A stretch of 64,000 nt of DNA from an uncultured Fibrobacter sp. (GTDB taxonomy: Bacteria > Fibrobacterota > Fibrobacteria > Fibrobacterales > Fibrobacteraceae): assembly GCA_946408125.1 (NCBI GenBank), contig CAMJQW010000009.1, positions 16,680 through 80,679 on the forward strand. Direction: 5' to 3'. Position 1 is the first letter of the stretch; every line of letters begins with the position of its first letter. Shown here piece by piece: positions 1-9,400 of this stretch. Below the pieces are notes generated by a model that was not told the origin of the DNA, searched no databases, and saw nothing but the letters and a program-made list of their open reading frames with translations. The translations under genes and the position numbers were made by a program.

Positions 1-124
1 TCATGCGCAGCGGGACATCCTCCCGGAAGTCCCCGCCGCCCACGTACGTGCATCCCGCGACGGCGGCAACGGCGACCAGCGTCACGCAAAAACTCAAAAT
101 TCCGCAAAAAACAGTATTCCTCAT
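1..124 (-). CDS. Lipoprotein, N-terminal fragment (cut by window start)
   Basis: The reading frame starts at the ATG at 124 and runs off the window after 41 codons. The visible part is a lipoprotein signal peptide: MRN, a hydrophobic stretch and the lipobox VAGC with the cysteine near residue 25. A short GGGDF segment follows. Signal peptidase II processing and membrane anchoring are therefore likely. The function cannot be told because the mature part lies outside the window. The gene is divergent from the small Cys-rich gene at 190. Confidence 0.6.
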   Translation of the reverse strand, partial: MRNTVFCGILSFCVTLVAVAAVAGCTYVGGGDFREDVPLRM

Positions 125-189
125 ACTTATATAGACGGATTTTTGCGCCGAAACGTTACCCCCTCCGCGTTTTTTACTAACTTTTGGGC

Positions 190-555
190 ATGCAGTTACC
201 CAAATACAAAAAGAAAAAGCGTATCAAGCTCAAGATTTGCCAGGAACCCGGTTGCGGCCGCGAATTCTGGGGCCACCCGATTGCCAAGTACTGCGAACTG
301 CACCGCGATATCAAGCAGCGCCAGAAGCAGAAGAAGAACATCGAGAGCATCGAGTCCAAGAATATCATCTTCCGCCACAACTACACGGAATCCATGGACC
401 TCTCGTTCAAGTGCTGCCTGGACGGGTGCAACGAACTGTTCACCATCAAGGTGTTCCCGAAGCAGACGGTCTACCCGCGCTTCTGCATGGAGCACAGGAA
501 CGACTTCAAGCGCGAAAACTTCATCCGCATCATGGCCAAGAAGGCCTCGGATTAA
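190..555 (+). CDS. Small basic Cys/His-rich protein, putative two-zinc-finger protein
   Basis: About 121 residues; no function recognised. Two similar half-motifs are visible: an N-terminal CQEPGCGREF followed by CELH, and a C-terminal CCLDGCNELF followed by CMEH. Each looks like C-x4-C ... C-x2-H, which would suit binding one zinc per half. The region between is Lys/Arg/Gln-rich and could contact nucleic acid (inference). An in-frame TTG lies at 184, but ATG 190 is preferred. TAACTT lies 6 bases before ATG 190 and no Shine-Dalgarno site is seen, so the mRNA may be leaderless. A strong terminator follows. Confidence 0.65.
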   Translation: MQLPKYKKKKRIKLKICQEPGCGREFWGHPIAKYCELHRDIKQRQKQKKNIESIESKNIIFRHNYTESMDLSFKCCLDGCNELFTIKVFPKQTVYPRFCMEHRNDFKRENFIRIMAKKASD

Positions 556-597
556 GTTTTTTTGACTAAAAAAGACTAAATTAGGCAACTTTTTTCC

Positions 598-628
598 GCC
601 ATCCCTTGAAATTTGGGATGGCTTTTTT
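598..628 (+). terminator. Intrinsic terminator of the Cys-rich gene
   Basis: Perfect 8-bp stem GCCATCCC / GGGATGGC with an 8-base loop, followed by a run of T. Its loop carries the -35-like TTGAAA of the next promoter. Confidence 0.85.
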
Positions 629-633
629 ATATT
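606..633 (+). promoter_or_regulatory. Putative promoter of tRNA-His, embedded in the upstream terminator
   Basis: TTGAAA at 606-611, a 16-base spacer and TATATT at 628-633, ending 14 bases before the tRNA. The -35 lies in the terminator loop and the -10 starts at the end of its T-run. Compare the tRNA-Val promoter at 46416, which has the same -10 hexamer. Confidence 0.6.
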
Positions 634-647
634 TGGTCTCGCTACAT

Positions 648-722
648 GGTGGATGTAGCTCAATTGGTTAGAGTCCCAGATTGTGATTCTGGATGTTGCC
701 GGTTCGAGTCCGGTCATCCACC
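648..722 (+). tRNA. tRNA-His (GTG)
   Basis: The acceptor arms GTGGATG (649-655) and CATCCAC (715-721) pair. G at 648 can supply the G-1 typical of tRNA-His, opposite C722. The anticodon stem CCAGA/TCTGG encloses TTGTGAT, giving anticodon GTG (683-685). The T-arm carries GGTTCGAGTCC. CCA is not encoded. Confidence 0.96.
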
Positions 723-730
723 CGAAAAAA

Positions 731-757
731 GGCCCCGCTAAAAAGCGGGGTCTTTTT
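731..757. terminator. Bidirectional terminator between tRNA-His and the lipoprotein at 790
   Basis: The stem CCCCGCT/AGCGGGG is flanked by A-run and T-run. It can terminate tRNA-His on the plus strand and the 790-3141 lipoprotein transcript on the minus strand. Confidence 0.85.
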
Positions 758-789
758 TGTTTTCCTCCTAGCAAATTACTTTCGCACGC

Positions 790-3141
790 TTACTTGTCGT
801 AGACGACCGCCCTCATGTTGGCGCGGCATTCCACCCACCTGGTCCCCAAATCAGATCCGACTTCAAGGCTTGCATAGACAAAGACCTCGTAACGGAATTT
901 TTCGGTTTCTTTCTCGAAGGTATACAATGTCACTTCATTTTCCATGTCCCAAGCAGACAGGAACAAGAAATTCATCGAATACAGATCGGTTATCGTGACT
1001 TGTTCCGTGCTTTTCAGGGTCAAGCCGCGCGATTTCACCATGGTGGCAAATTCATCGGCCAATGTCTTGGCCTCGTCAAAAAGGGTCGAATCGTAATTGA
1101 CGATGGTAGTGCCAACCCACGTCGTCCACTTCGGGTCTTCCGAATAATACCTATAACGAGTCTGCGTCGAATCTATGACAAACTTCAGGTCTTCGGGAAT
1201 TTCCCTGTACTTGGGAGAATCATAGTCCTTTTCCGTTTCCGTGGGAACCTCGTCGATGCCTTCATCCCGAACAATCAGCTTGATGTAAAGCATACCTGAC
1301 TTAAAGGACCTACCCACGGCAACACTGTAAACGAACGTTTCCCCCTGCGTAACTATAATTGAGTAGACTTTCCCACCGGATGTCTTGGAGTAGACATGCG
1401 AATCTTCCGTATAATCGTTGTCCAGAGAATCATTGGAATAGGTTCTCGAGAAGGCAAAGCCGTTCTCCTTGGCGTCGTTGAAAATTTCTTCCATAAAGGA
1501 ATCGCAACCGCTTCCGCATGCTTCACTCTCTCCACGCCATACGACCTGTTTTCCATCGGCGTACTCGGAGCGTTCAAAGGGCTTTTTCATATACTTGTCG
1601 GCAAAAAACAGTTCCTCCGGCAATTCCGATGTCTTGGTGGACAATTCCTCGAAACCGGCTTTCAGCACGACCACTTTTATGGCGAAGCCATATTCGAACG
1701 CCGACGGGTACGATCCTTTCGTCAAGGCAATCTTGTAGACCAGGCCATCCTTTTCCATCGCATAGACATAGGAGGTGTCGTCATAATAGGCATATCTCGT
1801 CGAGTCATTCCGCACGGCCCCCTCAAAAGAGAATCCCTTTTTCCCGATAATCTTTACGAGTTCCGCCGCAGCGCTATCCTGGGCCGTAGTCGAAGAGAAT
1901 TTTGCCTTGTTGGCATAGAACCATACCTTCTGCTGGCCCTCGCCCATGCTCGCATAGCCTGTCTTCTTATACATGGAATCCAGGAATTCCAGGTCCGCAG
2001 GGAGTTCCGGAACCGTATCGAACGGGTTATAGATGGAACTGGATGAGCCATCCTTGTTAGAACTCGAAGAGCCGTCGCTTGCAGAACTCGAGGAGCCGTC
2101 GCTTGCAGAACTCGACGAGTTGTCTTTCGCAGAACTGGAAGAGCCGTCTTCATCCGGAATCAGCCAGCGGCCGCTTTCACACACGAAGTACCCGTTATAC
2201 AGCTTGCTCAACTTGTTCACGTTGCGCTTGACTTCGCCTTCGCGCTTTTCGGTACACTGGCCGAGCCCGTAGTTTTCCCACCAGTAGTTCGTCACGTACT
2301 TCTCGAACGCGGGCACGGAATCCGCATACTTCCAGCCTTCGACATTCTTGCGCACGTTCGCAAGCGTTCCCTTGAGGTCGGCATCGCATACCCAGTCCGC
2401 AATCGCGGCCTTCATGTCGGCATCTTCCCAGGCGCCGCCTTCCGCAATCGCGATGCTGAACTCGCCCATGCGTTCGGTGAGGCCTGCGACATCCACATCC
2501 GCCTGCATCAAGACACTGATGGCGAGCAGGGCCGCGTTTCCGTCACCCGACTTGAAGATGTTCAGGTCTTCGGATTCGCCGAAGTCGCCCTCGATATTGA
2601 ACGCCGCGAGGATTTCTTCGTCCGCCTGCGCCTTCGCGTCAGCAATCGGTTTCTTCTTCTCGGTCACGAGGTACATCACGCGTTCGTATTCCAGGTGCGT
2701 GAGCAGGTTGATGTTCACCGTCTTGCGGTTAGAAAGGTCGGTCAGCGCGCGGAGCGTCACCATGCCCGTAGATTTCTTGCCCGTAATCTCGTCGCGGTAA
2801 TAACCCGACGCCTCGAGGATGGCATACTGCGACTTGAGATCGATATCCTTGATAGCAAAATCGCCCTTGTCGCTCTTGATGGAACCCTTGAAGCTCTTGC
2901 CCGTCTGCTTGAGCGTAATGCCGTCAAGTTCCTGCACCGTCACAGCGGAACCTGTAACGAACGGGCCCTTCTGCGTAACGCCGGCCACTTCCCAGTCCGT
3001 GACCGCGGTGATGCCAGCATCTTCCGAAGTACCGCCGGCGATATCATCGGAGCCGGAATCGGAACAGGCAACAAACATGGCCATGCACGCCGACACAAGG
3101 AGCGCACCCTTTCCAAAAGCCTTATAGAAATTCATTTTCAT
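790..3141 (-). CDS. Large surface lipoprotein with conserved N-module, poly-Ser linker and three C-terminal repeats
   Basis: 783 residues. The lipoprotein signal ends in FVAC (Cys26). Residues about 45-330 form the module shared with the lipoproteins at 4137, 6473 and 10527 and, in part, the one at 21036. Its markers are the VTQKGPFV motif, then a repeated TLRALTDL and NINLLTHLEYERV. It begins like a carboxypeptidase-regulatory-type beta domain (inference). A Ser-rich linker spans about 330-370. Three divergent copies of an unrecognised unit of about 130 residues follow, opening with ELPADLEF, ELPEELFF and EIPEDLKF near 377, 507 and 649. There is no FISUMP domain. The start overlaps the stop of the TIGR02147 regulator by ATGA, so translation is probably coupled. 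Function unknown; surface location inferred. Confidence 0.85.
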   Translation of the reverse strand: MKMNFYKAFGKGALLVSACMAMFVACSDSGSDDIAGGTSEDAGITAVTDWEVAGVTQKGPFVTGSAVTVQELDGITLKQTGKSFKGSIKSDKGDFAIKDIDLKSQYAILEASGYYRDEITGKKSTGMVTLRALTDLSNRKTVNINLLTHLEYERVMYLVTEKKKPIADAKAQADEEILAAFNIEGDFGESEDLNIFKSGDGNAALLAISVLMQADVDVAGLTERMGEFSIAIAEGGAWEDADMKAAIADWVCDADLKGTLANVRKNVEGWKYADSVPAFEKYVTNYWWENYGLGQCTEKREGEVKRNVNKLSKLYNGYFVCESGRWLIPDEDGSSSSAKDNSSSSASDGSSSSASDGSSSSNKDGSSSSIYNPFDTVPELPADLEFLDSMYKKTGYASMGEGQQKVWFYANKAKFSSTTAQDSAAAELVKIIGKKGFSFEGAVRNDSTRYAYYDDTSYVYAMEKDGLVYKIALTKGSYPSAFEYGFAIKVVVLKAGFEELSTKTSELPEELFFADKYMKKPFERSEYADGKQVVWRGESEACGSGCDSFMEEIFNDAKENGFAFSRTYSNDSLDNDYTEDSHVYSKTSGGKVYSIIVTQGETFVYSVAVGRSFKSGMLYIKLIVRDEGIDEVPTETEKDYDSPKYREIPEDLKFVIDSTQTRYRYYSEDPKWTTWVGTTIVNYDSTLFDEAKTLADEFATMVKSRGLTLKSTEQVTITDLYSMNFLFLSAWDMENEVTLYTFEKETEKFRYEVFVYASLEVGSDLGTRWVECRANMRAVVYDK
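2030..2150 (-). repeat. Imperfect tandem repeats encoding a poly-Ser linker
   Basis: Five copies of a roughly 24-30 base unit encode SSSS followed by A-S-D-G or a similar tetrad. Two adjacent units are almost identical in DNA, so the linker can probably change length by slippage or recombination. Confidence 0.8.
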
Positions 3142-3995
3142 TTCCGTTCCTCCCCTTTAAATCTATATTCCTTTTTTGCAGACAGTTTCTCGCTCAGCGG
3201 GAACAACTGCAGGTTCAGTCGGTACACCTGTTCCGTCTCGTCATCTTCCGCGGCAATCGCCACGATGCGGCGGCGGCAAACCGCGAGTTCCTTTTTGATC
3301 CGATCATACGCACGGCGCGTAAGCCCCATGGTCAGCCCCGACATGTCGCGCTCCGAAAGCGGCAGGTCCAAGGCCTTCACCGCAAACTCCCCCATCTGTC
3401 GCTGCATATCGCGGGCCGCCACGGGGACCGCATCCACGGAGCCCATCGAAACGGACTTGTCCGTCTGGCGGTAGTTTCCGCTCCTGTCCTTCTTCAGGAG
3501 CTTCGCACGCACCAGGAAGTCGAGCGTTTCTGACACTTCGGCTGCCGTGATTGCGGGTTTGCAAGCCCTCGCCATCTCGAGGGGCCTTGCGCCGGGCATG
3601 TGCGGGGCAAGCTCGCGCAGCACCGGGTTCCTCCAAGACTTAAAATAATCGAATTCCTCGTTCCCGAGCACGCGCACCTTGTGGGCATGCGCCAATGCGC
3701 AGCGTTCCTCGAAAGCGGCACGCTTCGCCTTGTCGCTCTTTGCATGTGCATACGAGACCATCAGGACAAAGTAAGTCTGCTCGTAACCGGCGAGGCCCAT
3801 CGCGGCGGCAACGGAACCTGCGGCATTGACACTCAGGTTCTTCTTTCCCTCGCAAACGTACTTCAAGTACACCGCGGACGTGAAGCCGGCATCGCGGGCA
3901 AAGTCGCGCCACGTGAATGCCGAGCAACGCTTGCGTTCATCGTAGTAGTCCTGGATGAACTTGCGGTAATCTGTGTATTCAACGATTTCCTTCAT
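3138..3995 (-). CDS. TIGR02147 family (DUF4423) transcriptional regulator, cassette 1
   Basis: 285 residues from ATG 3995. This start matches the N-terminus MKEIVEYTDYRK of the paralogue at 10334; a longer frame to 4034 exists but is not conserved. The protein has the Fibrobacter second paralogous family pattern: a Y-x-D-Y-R-x-(F/Y)-I start, a helical DNA-binding-like region with FARDAGFTSAVYLKYVCEGKKNLS (quoted in two parts: FARDAGFTS, AVYLKYVCEGK), and a C-terminal domain ending in LNLQLFPLSEK. TATATT lies 7 bases before the ATG without a Shine-Dalgarno site. The stop overlaps the lipoprotein start by ATGA. It probably regulates its own cassette (inference). Confidence 0.9.
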   Translation of the reverse strand: MKEIVEYTDYRKFIQDYYDERKRCSAFTWRDFARDAGFTSAVYLKYVCEGKKNLSVNAAGSVAAAMGLAGYEQTYFVLMVSYAHAKSDKAKRAAFEERCALAHAHKVRVLGNEEFDYFKSWRNPVLRELAPHMPGARPLEMARACKPAITAAEVSETLDFLVRAKLLKKDRSGNYRQTDKSVSMGSVDAVPVAARDMQRQMGEFAVKALDLPLSERDMSGLTMGLTRRAYDRIKKELAVCRRRIVAIAAEDDETEQVYRLNLQLFPLSEKLSAKKEYRFKGEERK

Positions 3996-4000
3996 GTACA

Positions 4001-4130
4001 CAAATATAGGTTGTTTTTTTGCGTTTTGGAACACAAAATCGCCATTTTTGTGCAGATTTTACCATTTTTAGCTAAATTTAGCAAATTTTAGTATTTTAGA
4101 ATACAAGCCCCGTATTCCTGGAATACAGGA
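4001..4130 (-). promoter_or_regulatory. Upstream region of regulator 1: leaderless-type -10, AGCTAAATTT element and palindrome
   Basis: TATATT (minus strand, 4008-4003) ends 7 bases before ATG 3995. Farther out, plus-strand 4066-4089 reads TTTTAGCTAAATTTAGC and continues AAATTTT, holding two close copies of the AGC(T)AAATTT element that also lies upstream of the other two regulators. A perfect palindrome GTATTCC-T-GGAATAC occupies 4112-4126, with another GAATAC at 4099. The palindrome may be an operator or part of a weak terminator for the lipoprotein ending at 4137. Confidence 0.5.
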
Positions 4131-4136
4131 GGCCTT

Positions 4137-6449
4137 TTACATGGAACGAATCTTGGTGATCTTGAAGCTGCCGGTAGAGCCGCTTTTAGCCTGAATCACG
4201 AACCTTATGGTAGCAAGCATCGTTGCCGCTTCTTCCCCCGTGACTTTGGCTTCGCCCCAACCGCCCTGTGCGAAGTTTTTCCACTGGGCACACGCTTCGT
4301 ATTCTTCCGCATGCTTAGGCAAAGAAACATACGGATAGTCGTGACTAATTTCCTTATCCTTCTCGGCACCGAGAGACAACTCTATCTTCAGTTTCTCATC
4401 GGATACATAGGTGACGCAGAGGCCTCCCGCGAGGGTTAAGTCCGCCGGTTCCGGCGTACCATCCGAGCCCTTGCCCGCCACATCGAAAGCAACGCCGACA
4501 TAGGGAGTAGCACCCAAATCCCCTACATCCAGGGCATATGTCGCACAGATGCCGTTACATTCGTCGATAATCGGAGAGAGGGAGTCCTGTGAAGCCCCGT
4601 CGGCAACGGGAACAGGCCACGTCAAGGTAGAAGCGCCATCGAATTCCCCGTCGGTGATGGCATACCAATAACCGGACGTTCCGCTACCGTTGTCAACCCC
4701 CGCATCGACAAAGTATTCACCGTCGCGGCCAGACCAACTGAAAGCTCCCGCCGAATTTAGAGAAGAATCCGCCGATGAACTGGATTTTACATCATTGGCA
4801 GAACTGGACGACCAAGGAACCACCTCGGTATCTTCGTCCTTGGCGCAGCGGACTGCGAAATAACCGTACTTGCTGGTCGACACATGTAGCGCATAAAGAG
4901 AACTCGAAAGCGTCACATAATACGCATCGTCTTCAGTCTGCCCCGTAGAAGTCCAATAAGTTGCATCAGTATTGCCGAAATTCACCGTGCCATCGGAAGT
5001 GTTCGTGTACGCCACCCCCGAAGGCAACGCCGAAAAACCGTATTCGTCAGTACCGTTGATCTGATTGGTCGTATAAAGCTGCCAGCCGCTAGACGCCCTG
5101 AGTTTAACGCTCGAAGAATCAGACGCCCCAGGTTCCCTAACAGATGAGGTCAATCTCAGGAACTCCACCCGAGTCGGGACATGCCACCCCTCGGGGCAAA
5201 CTCCACGCACCGGATCGGTAAACCTGCATTCCATCCCATCACCGCAACCGACGCCTTCTTCCGAGTACAAGCCCGCAGAATCCATCACGGCACTCCACAT
5301 ATAGAGTCTTCCGTACTTCTCGCACCCATAAGTACTATTGCAAATGCTGCTGGAATCCACGCTGGACGTCCCCTGCAAATACGCGAAGTTCAAGTTCTCC
5401 GCCATCCACCACTGTTTTCCGATCTTGACCGTCTTGTACACATGCCCGTCGCGCTCATCCGTCAGCATTCCGTATTCGCAGTTATCGACGCTATCGTTCC
5501 TGCAGGGTGGTACATACTCCACATCAATCCTAGCGGAATCCATCATCCTTTTGGCACGGGCATTCGACTCATATATATTCACGAACGTTTCAAAAGAAGG
5601 CACAGTGAATTCGAAACCCCAGCCTTCGATATTCTTGCGGATGGAATCAAGCTCGCCATTCGAAACGGCAGATATAGCCCAGTCCGTAATCGAGGCCTTC
5701 GTGACGGAATCACTCCACACGCCGGTTTCCACAAACGAATCCTCGAAGCGGTCTATGCGCGCGGCCACGTCAACCTTCTCATTGGAATCATTCGACACCT
5801 GCATCAGCACGCTTACCGCGAGCACGATAGAACCGCGATCAGCCAAATCGAAGATGCTCATGTTCTCAAACGCTTCGGAAGAGCCTGGAATATTGAATGC
5901 CCAAAGCACTTCCTGCGAAGCATTAAACTTCGCTTCATCAAACGACATCTCCGTATGGGTCACGAGATACATCACGCGCTCGTATTCCAATTCGGTAAGC
6001 AAGTTGATGTTTACCTTCTTGCGGTTTTTCAAATCGCTCAACGCATGGAGCGTAATCTCGCTTTCCGACAGTTTGCCCGTAAGTTCATTGAGGTATTTTC
6101 CCGTCACCTCGAATATGGCACACGTCGAAGTCGAAAGCATCACGGAGTCAACGACAAAGTCGCCCTTGCCGCTCTTGGCCGCACTTTCAAAAACTTCACC
6201 CGTCAGTTCCATCGTCTCGCAATCGATTCCGCGCACGGTCACGGAGGAGCCTTCGACAAACGGGCCCTTCTGCGCCACACCCGTAATTTGCATCGCAACG
6301 ACACCCATATCCCCCGAGGCACCACCGGAAACGTCTTCCTCGCCGCCGGGACTGGAGCTGGAACTGGAACACGCCCAGAACATGGCGCCCAGCACGAGCA
6401 CACTAAGGGCAGCTTCCCACTTCAACACAAATTTCTTTATCGTAAACAT
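4137..6449 (-). CDS. Surface lipoprotein with N-module, one FISUMP domain and a C-terminal beta-rich domain
   Basis: 770 residues. The lipobox is FWAC (Cys27). The shared N-module spans about 45-300 (ITGVAQKGPFV, LHALSDLKNRKKVNINLL). A FISUMP domain spans about 330-540, recognised by YKTVKIGKQWWMAENLN, CPEGWHVPT, the aromatic WTSTG and closing VRCAKD. After a Ser linker (about 540-565) comes an unassigned domain with GYWYAITDGEFDG and two Cys-containing strands; it could be a carbohydrate-binding-type beta-sandwich (guess). Start ATG 6449 has GGGAGAACAGGTC upstream and lies 23 bases after the preceding lipoprotein, so the two are co-transcribed. Role unknown. Confidence 0.87.
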   Translation of the reverse strand: MFTIKKFVLKWEAALSVLVLGAMFWACSSSSSSPGGEEDVSGGASGDMGVVAMQITGVAQKGPFVEGSSVTVRGIDCETMELTGEVFESAAKSGKGDFVVDSVMLSTSTCAIFEVTGKYLNELTGKLSESEITLHALSDLKNRKKVNINLLTELEYERVMYLVTHTEMSFDEAKFNASQEVLWAFNIPGSSEAFENMSIFDLADRGSIVLAVSVLMQVSNDSNEKVDVAARIDRFEDSFVETGVWSDSVTKASITDWAISAVSNGELDSIRKNIEGWGFEFTVPSFETFVNIYESNARAKRMMDSARIDVEYVPPCRNDSVDNCEYGMLTDERDGHVYKTVKIGKQWWMAENLNFAYLQGTSSVDSSSICNSTYGCEKYGRLYMWSAVMDSAGLYSEEGVGCGDGMECRFTDPVRGVCPEGWHVPTRVEFLRLTSSVREPGASDSSSVKLRASSGWQLYTTNQINGTDEYGFSALPSGVAYTNTSDGTVNFGNTDATYWTSTGQTEDDAYYVTLSSSLYALHVSTSKYGYFAVRCAKDEDTEVVPWSSSSANDVKSSSSADSSLNSAGAFSWSGRDGEYFVDAGVDNGSGTSGYWYAITDGEFDGASTLTWPVPVADGASQDSLSPIIDECNGICATYALDVGDLGATPYVGVAFDVAGKGSDGTPEPADLTLAGGLCVTYVSDEKLKIELSLGAEKDKEISHDYPYVSLPKHAEEYEACAQWKNFAQGGWGEAKVTGEEAATMLATIRFVIQAKSGSTGSFKITKIRSM

Positions 6450-6472
6450 GACCTGTTCTCCCTTCCCTAAAT

Positions 6473-9400
6473 TTAATCCTTTACACAGCGGACAGGGTTC
6501 CCCGCCACCTTAGCAGCATCAGACACTTCAGCATTCTTGTCAATACACTGTATAGACATTACACCGCCATTAAGACCATCCGAATCTTCATCAGCGCTCC
6601 ACCAATAAGACGTATAGCCTGCATTGCGATAGGCATGTTCATCTTCAACAGAAAAACCAAAGATGTTTACATACCCCGCTGGCAATGCGGAAAAACCAAA
6701 ATCATCCGTACTTTTTTCATCACCACACCAACCAATAGATGACTTAAAATACTTGGCATTCGCTCTTAAGGGATTCTCGCTCGATTCGGCAAGCATTATC
6801 CCCCATTCATCCTTTGATGGCAGATGCCACCCATTAGGACAAATCCCCTGCACTTTTTCAGGAAGTTCGCATGGACCCATAGATCCACAATTCTGAGGAT
6901 TGTCCTTGTCCATAGCAAGAGCCACCGAATCAATCGCTGCTGCCCACGTGTAAAGACGGCCAGCCACGTCACAATGGGCTTCGTCATCATCATAGCACCA
7001 GCTTTGTTTCTTGAGACTCGGAGTTTTTACACTATCCGCATAATTCAAATTTTCCGCCATCCATACCTGCTTGCCAATTTTCACAGTTTTGTATGTTTTG
7101 CCGTCACGGTCGTCTACAAAGGTATCATAATTGATTTTCGGATTAAGGTAAGACTCCTTCGAGACACTCCAATCAAAATTCAAAGCATCACCGGAATTTC
7201 CACTACTACTTGAAGACAGCGTAGAAGCCGACCCATCCTTGATACAACGGATGCTGCGTGCATGGTACTTTACATAAGTAGGAATTTCCGCGTGCAAATT
7301 ACTGTAGCTCAAATCCAAATAATAAGCTTCTTCAGACGCATACCAATCAAACTCTGATGAGCTCCAAAACGAAGCATGCATACCTTCATCATAAAAACGG
7401 TAAGAATCTTTCTCTCCCGCAGGAATAGCGGAAAAACCATAATCATCAAAGCCATTTCCATCATCTTTCCAGCCTTTCTTTGACTTAAGCGTCCTGCCCG
7501 ATATATATTCTTCTCCTGCATAAACGTACAGCACCTTCCATTCATCAAAACTAGGCAAATGCCAATCCGAAGGGCAAATACCCTGAACATCCGTCGTACG
7601 ATAACATCCCGTACCACTTTCGCTGTAGCCACAGCCTGTCTCGACAGAGTCCATCGCTGCAGCCCATGTATAGAGACGGCCATACTTTTCACAATTTTTT
7701 GAGGAATCGTTGTAGCACCAGCTACGTCCCAAGAGGCTCGGAGTCTTCGCACTATCGGCGTAATTCAGATTCTGCGCCATCCAAACTTGGTCCCCGATTT
7801 TCACAGTCTTGTACGTTTGGCCGTCGCGTTCATCCGTCAAGGTACCGTATTCGCAATTGTCTTCGGTTTCAGTCTTGCACGGAACCGCCAAAGTAACCGA
7901 ACTGCTACTGGACACACTTGTCTCGCCACTGCTCGACTGCGGTGTGACGCCGGAGCTAGATTCCGGAACAGTTTCTCCATCCTCCATGACGCAACGGACG
8001 GATAACCAGAGGTCCTTAGCGGCGTATGACTTCAAGCTCACGTCGACATCGTCATAGTCCATGCTCATCGTGGACGCGCAGCCGTTACCGGTCTCTGGAA
8101 CGCCTTCGCTACCGCACTCCGTAGAACCCCAGAAGTACGTATCGAGTCCCTTGCCGTAGTAGCCAGGATTGCCGATGCCAGCAGGCAGCGCCGAGAACCC
8201 GAAAGCGTCAGTGCCGTTGCCACTTTTACCATCCTTGTCACTCCAGCCACTGGTAGACTTCAATTTAGTGGCGGCCCCATCTTCGCCACCCACAGCCTTG
8301 ACCAAAGCTGCGAAATCAGCTTCGCTGGGCAAATTCCAGCCATCGGGGCAAGCGGATGTCGCCGCGGTCCAGGTGTAAAGACGGCCGTACTTTGCACAGT
8401 TTTCGGCAGAGTCATTATAGCAGAAACTGGAATCTGTTTCAAAGTTCAGGTTTTCGGCCATCCAGATTTGTTCGCCGAGTTTCACCGTCTTATAAACCTG
8501 ACCGTTGCGCAAATCCTTCAGCGCATTTGCGGTCGCGTCGTATTCACTGCCGTCTGCCTTTGCAGAACTGCTTGACAGATCCTCGACCGATGTCGAGGAT
8601 GACGACCGGAAAGAACTGCTGCTCAAAACGATGCTGTCACCATCCGCGTAGGCTTCGATGAACTTCTCAAATGCGGCTACCTTGTCGCCGTCGTTCCACG
8701 CTTCCACATTCTTGCGGATGGAATCAAGGCCGTTGCCGGCAATGGCTCCTGCAGCCCAGTCTGAAATCGCTTTCTTCGTATCGGAATCCTTCCACTCGCC
8801 GGTTTCCGCGAACGAGTCCGCGAACTTCTCCACGCGTTTTGCAAGCCCCGCGTCATCCGTTTCGGCCTGCATCATCACACTCACAGCAAGCAGCGCCGCA
8901 TTCTCGTCGCCCGATTCGAAGATATTCAGGTTTTCGAATTCCTCGAAACCGCCCGCGATATCGAACGCCGCAAGCACTTCCTGCTCGGCCTGCGTTTTCG
9001 CTTCCGCGAAAGTCTTCCCCTTTTCGGTCACGAGGTGCAACAGGCGTTCGTATTCCAGGTTCGTGAGGATATTGATGTTCACGTTCTCTCGGTCCTTCAA
9101 GTCGGTCAACGCGCGAAGCGTCAACTCCTTCGAAGACTTCTTACCGGTAATTTCGCTGCGGTACAGACCCGTCACCTCGAACAGCGCGCACGTCGACTTG
9201 AGCGAGACATCCTTGACGGCAAAATCGCCCTTGTCGCTCTTGACTTCTCCTTCGAAGTGTTCATCCGTCAATTGCAACGTCTTGCAATCGATGCCCTGCA
9301 CCGTCACCGCAGACCCCTTCACGAACGGGCCTTTCTGTGCATCACCCGTAATGACGTTCGCGACAATGCCCATGTCCCCCGAAGCACCGCCCGCGACATC

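Noticed and set aside
143..774. Overlapping frames at 143-565, 196-774 and 237-569 around the Cys-rich gene
   Set aside because: They have compositional-shadow sequence (Ser/Arg-rich or Val/Leu-rich), conflict with the conserved-looking frame at 190, and one runs through the tRNA-His.
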